DNA of 64,000 nt, taken from Ectobius pallidus (lineage: Eukaryota > Arthropoda > Insecta > Blattodea > Ectobiidae). Positions 35,399 to 45,782 of the stretch are shown here, one piece after another. The position numbers and the translations under genes are program-made. Position 1 is the first letter of the stretch. Each line of letters starts with the position of its first letter. The notes beneath the pieces were generated by a model. That model was not told the DNA's origin and did not search any database. It saw only the letters and a list, made by a program, of their open reading frames with translations. Location: positions 117,879,938 through 117,943,937 of the forward strand of contig CAXKWD010000004.1 of NCBI GenBank assembly GCA_964059195.1. Direction: 5' to 3'.

Positions 35399-35589
35399 AT
35401 CAGCTAGAATCCAGTTCTTTCTAGCATATACCTTCAGTCATCCATATAGAAGAGGTGGGTTATTTGCTTATAGTCTCTTTGTAGTCTATATCCAAAATTT
35501 TGTTGATTTAGTTGTCCGCTTAACGGAATTAAGCTAATGCAAAACAACAGAGGTGATAGGGAGTCTCCCTGAAAAATGCCTAGTTTAAT
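35399..35589 (-). pseudogene. R4-like LINE RT catalytic segment, broken
   Basis: This short bridge carries FQGDSLSPLLFCISL and, on the minus strand of 35437-35448, the catalytic YMDD box, so the active-site residues survive. A TGA follows YMDD directly, and a frameshift separates it from the downstream frame. Confidence 0.8.
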
Positions 35590-36486
35590 TTAAATATTCC
35601 TTGATTTGAGTTCCTCTTGCTCATTTTTCATCAGGATCTTTGTACACCATTTACTCATACTGTTCTTGCAGAAAGTTATTAATTTTGGATGGATACGATA
35701 TAGCTCTAAAGCATCCAAAATCCAGTCGTGGGAGACGCTGTCAAAGGCCTTCTTATAATCTATCCATGCCTTACTAAGATTTCTATTCCTCTCCTTTGCA
35801 TCGTCCATCAAGGTTTTATTAAGAAGTAATAGCTCCTTGCACCCATATGATCCTTTTCGGCATCCTTTCTGTTCATTTGGAAGAACACCTTGACCTTGGA
35901 GCTGACCATAAACCTTATTTGTCATTATAGATGTTATTACTTTGTACAAATTAGGTAAACATGTAATAGGTCTATAGTTCTGTGCCACTTTCCAGTCACC
36001 CTTTATGTGTATTAAGAATGTAATACCTTGGATTAACCAGTCTGGAATCTCTTCTGGGTTATTAATGAGTTTATTTATGGAATCTGTTAAATGTCTATGG
36101 GTCGCTGTCAAATTTTTAATCCAATAATTTGGCAATCTATCGTGTCCTGGAGTTTTCCAATTCACCAACTTTTTGAAAGCCATGGCAAGTTCCTCTTCAC
36201 TGACGGTTTCTGAATTCTGGTCGCCCTCAATCAATGGTAGTTCTTCCATATATTTCTTTTCCTCTTCAATCCATTTTGCATTTTTATTGTACGTTTTTGT
36301 TTTCTCCCACAAGTCAGCCCAGAGATTTTCAACCTCAATTACTGATGGAAACTGACTTCGTTCATCTCTTTCCTTGTTTAAAGTTCTGTAGAACTTCTTC
36401 TGGTTGGTTTGAAACAATTTATTTTGCATATAAAAATCCCTGCGCTTCTTATATCGTCTAATCCTTTGAGCATAAGCTTGAATTTT
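35590..36486 (-). pseudogene. R4-like LINE reverse transcriptase, N-terminal part
   Basis: The frame encodes an upstream basic segment (YAQRIRRYKKRRDFYMQNKL), then reverse transcriptase motifs: KTPGHDRLPNYWIKNL, NYRPITCLPNLYKVIT, NEQKGCRKGSYGCKELLLL and the first catalytic Asp in WIDYKKAFDSVSHDWILDAL. The frame appears to begin with a long Asn run, but that is only the AAT microsatellite translated. It ends near 35590 where a frameshift leads into the next segment (QGDSLSPLLFCISLIPLS). Confidence 0.85.

Positions 36487-36488
<2 letters not shown>

Positions 36489-36575
<87 letters not shown>
36489..36575. repeat. (ATT)29 microsatellite
   Basis: An uninterrupted ATT array on the plus strand, at the 5' junction of the minus-strand LINE. 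Confidence 0.95.
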
Positions 36576-39122
36576 CATCAGCATGAATTCGTAACATGTA
36601 ATTATATTTTTCGTGGGAAATTGCAAAGAAAGTGATGGAGTATAGTAAACAAATTTGCTAGCTAGTTTTTCAGCGCTAAAATAGCGTAAAATGTGATTTT
36701 CATTAGTTGAATATTAAAATTTTTTCCGGGGTTGACCCCAGTACCCCCATTCTGGGGGTGGTATTCCATATCCCCAAACCCCCGTGCACTTTCGATTCTC
36801 CCCGAAATTATTATCTGGCTACGTCACGGCCATGTGGTCAACCTCATGGGCCAACATTTTGTTAATAAATCTTACATAAGACTACAGAGGAAATAAGTTT
36901 TCAGTGTCGTATAATAATTGACATTTGTATATGTACTCTTCACAGTCAGGATATATGTCTTCTCATATTTAGTTATTTGTTTAGAAAAAGTACAAAATTC
37001 CATTACGTATTCATATTTGCATATAGTTTTATTAAGAAAGTACCCACGGGAGGACTTGCAGGTTTTAATACAAACAAAAAGTAGCAAATTAATAACAATA
37101 ATGCTGTTATGAATTGTGATATTACCGAATTTGGAATATGGTTATATTAATGCGAAGGAAACTCTTTCAGTTCTACAATTAAAACAGTAAACGATACGCT
37201 TGTTTCTGTGAAGTATTGATTAGCTGCCCGAACCCTGGCTACATGTAGGAGGAAAGACTATTTTTTATTAATTTTCGCGAGAAGCAGTAACAGTATCCGG
37301 TTGTTTGGAGAAGGTGGTGCAACTGATGGGTGTGGTCTGCAGAAGGAACAATAAAGTCCAATTAGGCGCACTCGCGTTCTCAATCACACGGTCTGCAGGG
37401 CCGGCAACATGAATTCCACAATAAAACTATACCAGTCTTCATTTAAGAAGGAGAATGGAATTTACTAATAACAAGAATACTCTATCTTAATTCAACAAAA
37501 TTACTTGTAGGTCTATACAAGAACATCATTTTTCAGATATATTGCTCTTATTGCTTTCACGACAAAACACTATTCTGTGAAGAACATCAGGTTTATTCTC
37601 CCATTATTTTTATAAATTTTTCGTGTGAATATCTTTTACGTTTGATATCTAGATGTCTATAAGACTTCCTTCTTTGCCTTCCATAGAATATACTTTTGAA
37701 AACGCTATTCTCTAAGCATTAGGCCTATGTATAAAATTACATGGTAAAATAACACCACATACGCCTTTCTATTTTCATTGCAGACCTCTGGCTATCTGTA
37801 TGCAGACTTTTCGTAAACTTCTTGAGACCTTTTCGTATATATCTATTACCGTTCAGTCTTAGGTTGAAAAGGCTGATACAAATTCCAATCTGTTTTAAAT
37901 TCATTGCGAATATTATAATTTCCTCATACTGGCTGTAATGCATTACACGATATAAAGTAATAGATGTACTTTATGGATTGGGATTCTTGAAGCGGTTCGG
38001 TCAGCGGATGAATGCTCAAAGCAGTGATGTTGTGTTCTGCAGTATTGAATAGCACGACTATTAAGTGATATGGCTCAGCATATCTTTTTTAGGGGAATGC
38101 TGTAATAAATTACAGAACGTAAATGGCACATACTAATCACCTTCGACCAAAAGCACGACACTCCTAATTTTCAGGTAAAACGTTTGCCTGGCATAAATTT
38201 AGCGCAATAGCGAAGCTCTTAGTAGGTTGTTGAGGCTTAGCCTACCCAAAGCATTAAAAAATATAGGTTGGAATGCCCATCATGAAGTACGAAATACTGA
38301 GTTACTTAATTATAAGGAAAATAAAGTTCATATGTAAAGAACCTCAGCATTTGGACAAAACAGACTAGTCTTCAAGAATCATGGTCATTTAAAAAAAAAA
38401 ATTGAAGATTCATTACTGAAAATGACCCAAATCCTAAAAAGTAATCTATTAAAGAGCCTTAAAGCATATCACAGTATACGCAGTTTACTGCGTTATCCTA
38501 AAAGAGAACCACTCCACCGCTTACGTGATTTACCCCAATGAGATCTGAACCAATGCCAACAGCTAGCACCATTTTGTGCTCAAAACTGTTTTTCGTTGTT
38601 ATTAACGTGGAAATCTATGTCAAGATGCTTTAATCGCGTTAATATCGTGAGATTTACTTACATATCCTGGTGGAAAAAGATTTCAAATATACCCAATCGA
38701 CATTTTAAGGAATTTCAGTTTCTGAGAAGGGTTGAAATGCGACCAGCTTCACAGAAGCGAATTCCCAGAATATTAGTAAGGAGTAAGGGTGAATAAATTT
38801 CCTCGTAATCCGCCCTCCACTATGCAGCATACGAAGCGTATCGGAGGGGAGAATTCAAATGGCAAAATTATTTCTAAACTGCACAGTTTTATCTCAAAGT
38901 ATAACAGGGCAAGGTTTTAATCTACTAAAACATAACTCACACTCTGACATTATACTTATCCATATTTAAATGCTAGGAGTACCTGGATTAGTACCTTCAG
39001 CCTTCCTAAATAATACAGTTTAGAATCTGAGGATTTATAATAAAACCGTGACCGGAGGTAAAGGGTAGCCTACTTTGTCCATTTTGGAAAAACGAAATAT
39101 ATTTTTTTAGATACTGTATGCT
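36576..39122. other. Non-coding; small GC hairpins near 36.75 kb
   Basis: GGGGTTGACCCC (36728-36739) and ACCCCCATTCTGGGGGT (36743-36759) are adjacent perfect small palindromes in a short C/G-rich patch running to about 36830. The rest is AT-rich without recognised genes or repeats; GCAGAAGGAACAATAAAGTCC near 37342 and its GC-richer surroundings are unassigned. Confidence 0.4.
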
Positions 39123-39196
39123 TATTATATTTATATAGGCCTATATACATATACTAATTATATTTATATAGGCCTATATACATATACTAATTATAC
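39123..39196. repeat. Two-copy 33 bp tandem duplication with TATATAGGCCTATATA
   Basis: The unit TTATATTTATATAGGCCTAT followed by ATACATATACTAA occurs twice without mismatch, each copy centred on a palindrome containing TAGGCCTA (39136-39143 and 39169-39176). Confidence 0.9.
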
Positions 39197-40839
39197 ACGT
39201 GACATATATTCAAATTCAAGCGCTATATAGGATATATATTGCTTTTTGAGGATACGTGCCATTATGATTCTAAGGGAAAGAGGACCAAAGTTATTATTAT
39301 TAAAAAGAAAACAATGAGTAAGTGGAAATTTAAGGGGGTATGGGGTGAAATTTCTAATTTCTACAGTTTTAGAGCTAAATACTTTACTTTTGTACACATG
39401 CTCACTGTTTAAACATTAATGTTCTGGAGAAGTTCGATTCTTGTCAGTTCATACGTTTTTAAGTTATTAAAAAATTAATATTAAAACATTTCGAATCTAA
39501 TAATGAAATTCGTGGCACAGTTTTTTAGTGAATTATCTGAATTTTTTATTATGACCAATGACATGAAAAACACGCTTTAGTTTTTCTGTCCCTATGTGTA
39601 AAAGATAGAGAAAAAATTATTCACATCATATTTCAGGTTTAAAAACATCATGGTTGCCACACATTTTTCTTTTTATTGTCTCTTAAAAGAAGCGTTGCTT
39701 TAATAAAAAAAATTGCTAGTTGTTAGTCACATGCTACAGCCCCATCCGTGAAAAAGTTCAGGTTCCTTGCATAAATAGGCCTATGTAGAACCCATTTAGT
39801 TCTGAATATATAGAAATGAAGTGAAAACAAAATCAGGTAAACTTTTATAACAATGTCCCAAATTGACTTAATATGCCACATTTCAGAACATATTGAGTTT
39901 TAGACCAAGGTTTCTTGAGAAAGTTCGATAAGCATATGTGAAGAAATAAGTGGGATTACTAGAATATATTAACGGAACGAATTTCCAACAAATTCCTCAC
40001 GTTTTCTTTTTAGTAAAAGATTAGTGGGCAACATTGATTTATTGATTATTAATAACATGATTCTTACGTAACATAAATATATAAATTATAATGTAATACA
40101 TGTAAGGATTAGCCTACTTAACATCATATATGAGTGTTTTTTTATATTTTTTTCTTCCACTTTGCAATGTTAATGAACAACACAAGGACCAGTAAACTCT
40201 TGAATTTAATGAGACCTGACACTGTATCTTTGTCACTAATTTTTCAATATTGGCATTGTAGTTAAAATTAGTATTTGTTGAAGGCCACTGATCTAGACTG
40301 TTGTAGATGTAAATGGCGTTACGGCTATCTAGTCAGTTTTTCCATACCTATGGGGCGGCTAGAAACACAAAATTGTGCACGCTTATGGCTGTTGTTTGTG
40401 CCAATATTCCTGCCAAATGTTACGATTCTGTCTTATAAGTGTGTCAAAAACTACACAATGTGAGGAAAATATATAAAATTTACTTATAGTAAAATCTAAT
40501 TCAAAATACGGTATAACTAATGGAGATACGACAAAAAGCCATTGGACCAAACTTGTAGATATCTCAAAATCCGTAGTTGCTGGTGCAATCGGTTTTTGAT
40601 ACGACTTATTGTTTAGCTACTGTGAGTCCAAACAGACCTGAAAGCTGCTCCGCCATTTTGAATGTTTTTCGGGGGTAAGAAATTAAAAATTGGATCGTTT
40701 TGGAATATTTCCGTCGGTTGCAATTTATGGCAAATTTCAAGTTTCTGGCTCATTTGGAAGTGGGCAAACAAGTGAGCGAGTTAGCCACGCGACTTTATAA
40801 TAAAGTGGTGATTTGCTATTTAATAAGAATTTATTCGTT
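39197..40839. other. AT-rich non-coding, nothing recognised
   Basis: No domain-bearing frame, RNA gene or repeat end recognised. Confidence 0.4.
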
Positions 40840-41032
40840 AATTGGTTGTTCCTCCTGTACCGGTCAACCGATTTGCTTCAAAATCAATAGGCTTCGTCCT
40901 ATGGACGTTAAATGTGTACTAAGTTTCATGAAATCTGATAAAGCGTATTCTAGTTACCGCGCGCACAGACACACAGACGGACAGACTTTTCCCGTCCACC
41001 ATGCAATCTGAGAAAGTACCATACTGGCACTT
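40840..41032 (-). mobile_element. Repeat of ~150 bp units, copy 3, truncated
   Basis: On the minus strand it starts AAGTGCCAGTATGGTACTTT at 41032, with GTCTGTCCGTCTGTGTGTC-like sequence, and holds about one unit (CCGGTACAGG near 40856). As in the other two copies, the bases next to the start read TTAA across the border. Confidence 0.65.
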
Positions 41033-41116
41033 AATAAAAATATGGTGAAATGGCTTTAAACGTCTCCATTAGGGATGGGATATCGGAAGCAAAATGTCAA
41101 TATTGATATTGAGAAT

Positions 41117-41176
41117 ATTATAGGAGAAAAATTCCTCCGACACTGGGACTCTAACCCAGGAACTTTGGCTACCTCA
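41117..41176 (-). repeat. tRNA-derived SINE fragment, minus strand, inverted partner
   Basis: Reverse complement gives TAGCCAAAGTTCCTGGGTTA, then GAGTCCCAGTGTCGGAGGAA, the 3' half of a tRNA (T-arm CTGGG/CCCAG and acceptor strand) plus the start of the SINE body. It forms an inverted repeat of about 55 bp with 41261-41316. Confidence 0.7.
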
Positions 41177-41224
41177 CAGACAGACAAGTTATGTCATATG
41201 GCAATCTGTCGCTGTGAATTGAAC

Positions 41225-41296
41225 TCCGGCTTAGCTCAGTTGGTAGAGCATTGGCGCGAATAGCCAAAGGTCCTGGGTTCGAGTCCCAGAGTCGGA
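41225..41296 (+). repeat. tRNA-like SINE head with near-complete cloverleaf
   Basis: The 72 bases fold as a tRNA: acceptor TCCGGCT/AGTCGGA (one G-U), D-arm GCTC/GAGC with AGTTGGTA loop, anticodon stem TTGGC/GCCAA, T-arm CTGGG/CCCAG with TTCGAGT loop. The anticodon loop GCGAATA has C at position 33 and T at 37, where tRNAs need T and a purine, so it is not a working tRNA. It is followed by SINE body, not a normal tRNA end, and is therefore called a SINE head derived from a tRNA. Confidence 0.7.
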
Positions 41297-41385
41297 GGAA
41301 TTTTTCTCCTATAATATGCTCATGTAATGTCCAACAGAGACAATAATATGTGGTTCATGAATGCTTAAATATCAATATTGATATT
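41297..41385 (+). repeat. SINE body and tail following the tRNA-like head
   Basis: GGAATTTTTCTCCTATAATA leads to CTCATGTAATGTCCAACAGA and GTGGTTCATGAATGCTTAAA, the same tail as the fragment at 16426-16503 (minus). TCAATATTGATATTG blocks lie on both sides of the SINE pair (about 41098 and 41373). Confidence 0.7.
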
Positions 41386-41549
41386 GTCAGTATGAATATG
41401 GGTGACTAAAATCGATAACAGTAGGCTATAATATCGGTAAGAAAATATCGATATTCTCTAATATCGAAAATTTTACTGAGATAATGCCGTTTAATGTAAA
41501 CTGATGCCCTGTAGTGATTTAGGGAATGCTGCTTCTTGTTACTAATGAC

Positions 41550-42053
41550 CAGGCTTTAAAACTTAGTGCCCGAACACACAGAGGGAGTTGATTCCGGTTA
41601 CCAACAACCTGAGTATAGGGGGTGGGGGTTGATTGCGTAGGCTGATAAGACAGAAGCTGATAGCAGTACTGAGAAGTGAATGCGCTTGTGGTACGGTGCC
41701 TCTCAAATTGGTCAACAAAGTGTACAAATTGTACAAATTGTACATAGTGTACCTTGTCATTGTGCGTGTTTATACGTGTTCGGCATGCCGAAAGTAAAGT
41801 GTTCTAAAACGCAAACATATATTGAAACATTTGGGAGGGACTATTATACACAAACAGGAGAAAGTATCGTTTTGCATGCTTGTAATGTGAGTTTAGATAA
41901 TGAGAAGTTATTTTGTGGTCTTCCTATATCTGTATTTCGGTTTGTTTACTATCACGTGAACTAGCATATGGTAGCTAGGGCATACGCCGAGCAAAGTCTG
42001 TACGGTACGGTTGCTGTTAACATATTCGATCGGGCACTAAGTTTTAAAGCCTG
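41550..42053 (+). mobile_element. 504 bp non-autonomous hAT element, perfect ends
   Basis: Both ends are perfect 24 bp inverted repeats that begin CAGGCTTTAAAACTTAGTGC. The 8 bp target duplication CTAATGAC is perfect (41542-41549 and 42054-42061). An 8 bp duplication and a CAGG start are the marks of the hAT superfamily. The interior keeps only the 5' part of a transposase gene, so it needs a partner element for movement. Identical ends and an intact duplication suggest recent insertion. Confidence 0.92.
41785..41964 (+). pseudogene. hAT transposase 5' exon remnant (BED-finger start)
   Basis: From ATG at 41785 the frame reads MPKVKCSKTQTYIETFGRDY and continues to FCxxC-like LHACNVSLDN before drifting into unrelated sequence and stopping near 41964. 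Short N-terminal MPK-type starts followed by a single C-x2-C element are typical of the BED zinc finger of hAT/CGG-binding-like proteins, which contacts transposon ends. GTGAGT at about 41887 could have been the splice donor of the intact gene. The catalytic domain is absent. The upstream Met at 41680 is an extension without support. Confidence 0.6.
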
Positions 42054-42061
42054 CTAATGAC

Positions 42062-42468
42062 TAGCAAGTGCACCAGATACGCAGCAAAACTCAAATTGAC
42101 AACCAGAAATGCTCGAAATAGTGTAATTAAACGTTGAGAGCAATCAGTTCGATTTGTTAAACTAATGTTCATGTTAGTCGACTTTTCTGGAACGCATTAT
42201 GAAGATTTCTTTAAAAATGGAGAATTGCATTAAATTTCCTGACCACGCCTATGTTAGCTTTACGTGAGTTACTGCATTTATTTTCTTAACAGCCAGCCAA
42301 ATAATTTCACACGTCACGCGAACTTTCTCGGAGTTCAGACTGTCTGCATGTAAGACTTTTCCTACGATAAATAAAGCAACGTTTGAAGTAATAGGCATAG
42401 TAGTCTATGCAATTTTATTCAAAGTTCTGAATTTTATTTAACTGTAACATTAAGTAGAAGCTAATGGC

Positions 42469-42469
<1 letters not shown>
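42062..42469. other. Non-coding, nothing recognised
   Basis: AT-rich, no recognised feature. Confidence 0.4.

Positions 42470-42541
<72 letters not shown>
42470..42541. repeat. (ATT)24 microsatellite
   Basis: Uninterrupted ATT array. Confidence 0.95.
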
Positions 42542-42542
<1 letters not shown>

Positions 42543-43397
42543 GAAATATCTACTGCGTTTTCAGAAGTTAAGTAAGCAATGTTTGTTAGACTCAATGGTT
42601 GCGTGTTCTAACCTGGCTTACTGGCTCGAGTTTATATTGGCCAGTGTTGAGCAAACATTTTCAAAACAAACAAACAATACATGAAGTTGCTCTTCTACAT
42701 AGTTTAATAAAAAATTACAATGTTATAAATTACTAATTTCTAGAATATTGAGCCTTGGTTAATCTTTGAACAGTATAATTTAAGTGGAAATGAGAATGTA
42801 TTTCTAGAAGCTTATTATAACCTGGTTGCAACTGGAACGACGAAGAGCAAAAAGAGAAATCGAATTAAATGTCCATTAATCAGTCTGCTTCTAATACTAC
42901 TTTCTCAAAGTTTTAATGTCAGAAACAATATTATTGCTCACATATAGGCCTACTGTGTACGAAGATATGCAAATTTCTACGCAATTTCTACGAATTCGTT
43001 TTCGATAAACACTTGTAGAAATCAGGTTTTGAGAAGCAAAGAAATGACTCCACCAGTATAATGCATGCTATTGATGTTCTGCTCTCAATAAAATAATAAT
43101 TAAAAGTTTATACATGGTTTGTTACTGACCACTGGCCATAAGCTACGAAGAAGGAAAAGAAACATGAATATGTAATTCATTATTTTTCCCAATATTATAA
43201 AAGTAGGATCTGAAATCCTGTCCAGGGCTGCATCTGGCAGTGCAGATTATGCGTTTCAAGAATTCAAAATTCGACCATGGAAAAATTATGGAATGCAGTA
43301 TTATGTGTAGAAAAGATGTGCTGATGGCCACCAACAATAATAATAGCACCTGGAGAATTTTGGTTTTGCACTGGTCGATCAGAAACCGCTAACTGCA
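42542..43397. other. AT-rich non-coding, nothing recognised
   Basis: A short minus-strand frame at 43143-43349 has no domain. Confidence 0.4.
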
Positions 43398-43992
43398 CAT
43401 TTATTTATTTATTTATTTTATAAATACTAATGAAGTTAAGGACATAAGACCTTCTCCACTCCATCAGAACAATTATGAATACTACAGAAAACTTCGTATT
43501 AAAAATAATTAAATTACATCCTTTAATATGAAACAAAAAAATAAAGTTAAAGTAGGGTTCATAACGATATTAAATTGTATTATAGTAAAGTGTAACTCCA
43601 TTTTATGCTTAATTCTAATAATACTAATTACACAAACGAATATTTAATTTATCCATAGATTGTTTTACACTCTCGGCAGTCTCTGATGCGATGGGACAAG
43701 GAATTACATAAGCTAGGAGGGAGACACTAAAAATTGAAAAATACTGTGAATGTCGGGGAATGTTTATTATACATTCTTGAAATTGAAAGGAAAATAAAAC
43801 TAGGTTTAAGTAAGCAGGAGAAGTAAATAATATACTGTACTGATAAATTTTGCTCAGTTTCTTTATCACGTCCAAGATTCTTAAGCAGTACTCCCTACAA
43901 ATAATTCTCTTAATAAACGCATAATTATACGGTATCACACTTCGCTTAAGACTTAAAAAGTAATTAGCAGCAGTCAAATGCTCAGTTCGCAT
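43398..43992 (-). pseudogene. jockey/CR1-like LINE C-terminal tail and 3' end
   Basis: The minus-strand frame 43992-43624 (122 codons) begins RTEHLTAANYFLSLKRSV and continues with FIKRIICREYCLRILDVI and, at the end, CPIASETAESVKQSMDKLN. FLSLxRSV...YKxII and a final charged FKxxLK-like helix are common at the C-terminus of jockey/CR1-type LINE proteins. Downstream (43460-43398) the minus strand has GGAGAAGGTCTTATGTCCTT and an AAATAAATAAATAAATAAAT tail, a usual LINE 3' end. The reverse transcriptase core is missing (5' truncation). Confidence 0.55.
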
Positions 43993-44584
43993 AAGAATGA
44001 TTAATACACGCCATTATTTATGTGATTGTGATCAGAGATTTACATCTTCCTAGTTAATTCTAGGCGTTTGAGATCAGTAAATCAATCTTCAGTGAGACAC
44101 CAAGAATTACATTTTCCTCATGTCAAAACTCCTAGCTAATATCTCTGTATAACGTCTGAACGATTGACTGTAAAGTTCATTTTCACACTGTTTCTATACT
44201 GATTACTGACTGAGCTATTAATCCTGCTTGTGCGTGTAGATTTTAATGGCATGTTTAATATTAATTACTGGTTCGGGAGGTAGATAGGTCAGTAGCAGTC
44301 TTAACGCTTTTACTTGCGTTTTGTGAAGCACTATATCAGCCTCTGTGCTTTCTGACAGAATGAATGCAATTTGCTACGAGTTAATACGAACTTCGTGCCG
44401 CAATTGCCTGACGGAGCAACGTATTTCAGAGACAGGAACAGAGTGAAACTAAATATTCATGTCCAACAGTTGGCGAAGCAACAATCAAACTAAGTTTGAC
44501 TTATTTTCCATTTATGAGAGTAAGCGAGTTCTTTCTTACATAAAAAGGATAGATTTTTCTAGTTTAAACTCTAATTTTACAGAA
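43993..44584. other. Non-coding, nothing recognised
   Basis: No domain-bearing frame or repeat end. Confidence 0.4.
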
Positions 44585-44765
44585 ATTAAGGTCGCGGTCT
44601 ATCATTCTAGATCCTGCGTTCCAACCCCGTGGTCAGCCAATCTGACTTGGGTTTGTCATGGTTTCCCAGTAGCAAAGGCAATTGTCGTACCAGTAAAATT
44701 CTGGTACACCCAAGATCCTAAATGCGAGATAAATTACCAATATGTAGGCCTACACCCAGTTAAAG
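44585..44765 (+). repeat. tRNA-derived SINE, GGCCAATTTGACTT family, degraded
   Basis: A decayed B box (GCGTTCCAACCCCG, about 44617-44630), then GCCAATCTGACTTGGGTTTG and CATGGTTTCCCAGT match the body of the SINE at 27050. Confidence 0.65.
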
Positions 44766-45038
44766 CGTGAATAAATAAAACCAAAATAAAAAAGAGCATG
44801 CTTTTGTTTCGCATTATAAGAGTAACCTGTTCTTATATTATTTAATAAAAGTTTTATTTATGCAGTTTTAAAGGGATATTAAAGATAGTTTAACATTGTT
44901 TAATCTGGGCAGAAATATCTTATTAGTAGTGAGTCAACAATTTGGCAATTAAAAATTAAGAATATATTACCAAGATTAACACATATTAGCTATGTAATTG
45001 ACCGAGGGAATCGTAGACCAGTTTTACTCGACCGTTCG
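44766..45038. other. AT-rich non-coding
   Basis: No recognised content. Confidence 0.4.
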
Positions 45039-45039
45039 G

Positions 45040-45512
45040 CATTTCACCTCTTTGTGTTTAAATTTGTTTGTTAAGCAGTCACAATCAAACGCGTTATTCG
45101 ATTTCCTTCCGATTTTGGACGAATGTTCCTTGAAGTCATCAAAAACTACGTATGTGGAAGAATTTTTATTTTTTTATTCCGTTTCAATATGGTGGCCGTT
45201 TAGTGACTTCGTTTCATGTAATGGTCAGATTCTTTCAACAATTCTAACCAAATAGTTTGTGTTATAAAAAATTTAATTCTACACCCACTTTCGAGTGTAA
45301 AATTTTCTATAACTTTTTTCCAGTATAGCTTATATTTGACGTAACCCGATACTTCACCAGCATTTCGTCTGTTTGTAAATCTGCTTGTTATGCAATCACG
45401 ACCAAACGCGCTGTTCGATTTGCCTCCAATTTGGCATGAATATTCCTCGAAGTCGTTAAAAACTATTTATGTGTAAGGATTTTTATTTATTGATTCCGTT
45501 TCAAGTTGAAGA
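45040..45512 (+). repeat. Diverged tandem duplication, ~310 bp period
   Basis: The block 45040-45205 (CGGCATTTCACCTC, CAATCAAACGCGTTATTCGA, CCTTGAAGTCATCAAAAACT, TTCCGTTTCAATATGG) recurs at about 45355-45512 (CAGCATTTCGTCTG, GACCAAACGCGCTGTTCGA, CCTCGAAGTCGTTAAAAACT, TTCCGTTTCAAGTTG). The similarity is high within the blocks and low between them. Origin unknown; the frame at 44998-45255 has no domain. Confidence 0.75.
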
Positions 45513-45572
45513 GCAGATCTTAAATTTTTTTTGGACGCGAGGTCTACAGTTCACACAACTACTAATTAACAA

Positions 45573-45573
<1 letters not shown>

Positions 45574-45617
<44 letters not shown>

Positions 45618-45710
45618 TATTATTATTATTATTTTATTATATTATTTATGATTTTTTATTTTATTATTTATTATTTTATTATAATTATTATTTTTTATTA
45701 TTTTTTATTA

Positions 45711-45781
<71 letters not shown>
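45574..45781. repeat. (AAT)n-(ATT)n compound microsatellite
   Basis: An AAT array (45574-45616) is followed by irregular ATT/TTTTATT sequence and then a regular (ATT)23 array (about 45711-45781). The two arrays are mutually complementary and could fold into a long AT hairpin. Confidence 0.95.

Positions 45782-45782
<1 letters not shown>

Larger units (their letters stand above)
33800..36488 (-). mobile_element. LINE with restriction-like endonuclease (R4/Dong-like), degraded
   Basis: A minus-strand non-LTR retrotransposon, 5'-truncated, about 2.7 kb. Its 5' end runs directly out of a long AAT (minus strand) microsatellite; its 3' end reaches a short AATAATAATAAT run at about 33798-33810. The order RT, thumb, CCHC-like finger, then a PD...D endonuclease downstream of the RT is that of R2/R4-type LINEs, which cut DNA with a restriction-like enzyme rather than an APE-type one. 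Dong of silkworm, an R4-clade element, is known for insertion in TAA repeats, which fits the 5' junction. Confidence 0.7.

Noticed and set aside
35590..36597. Protein with a long poly-asparagine N-terminus
   Set aside because: The Asn run is the AAT microsatellite translated; the LINE coding begins after it.
41225..41296. Functional tRNA gene
   Set aside because: Cloverleaf is good, but the anticodon loop GCGAATA lacks T33 and a purine at 37, the sequence continues as a SINE body, and an inverted partial copy lies beside it.
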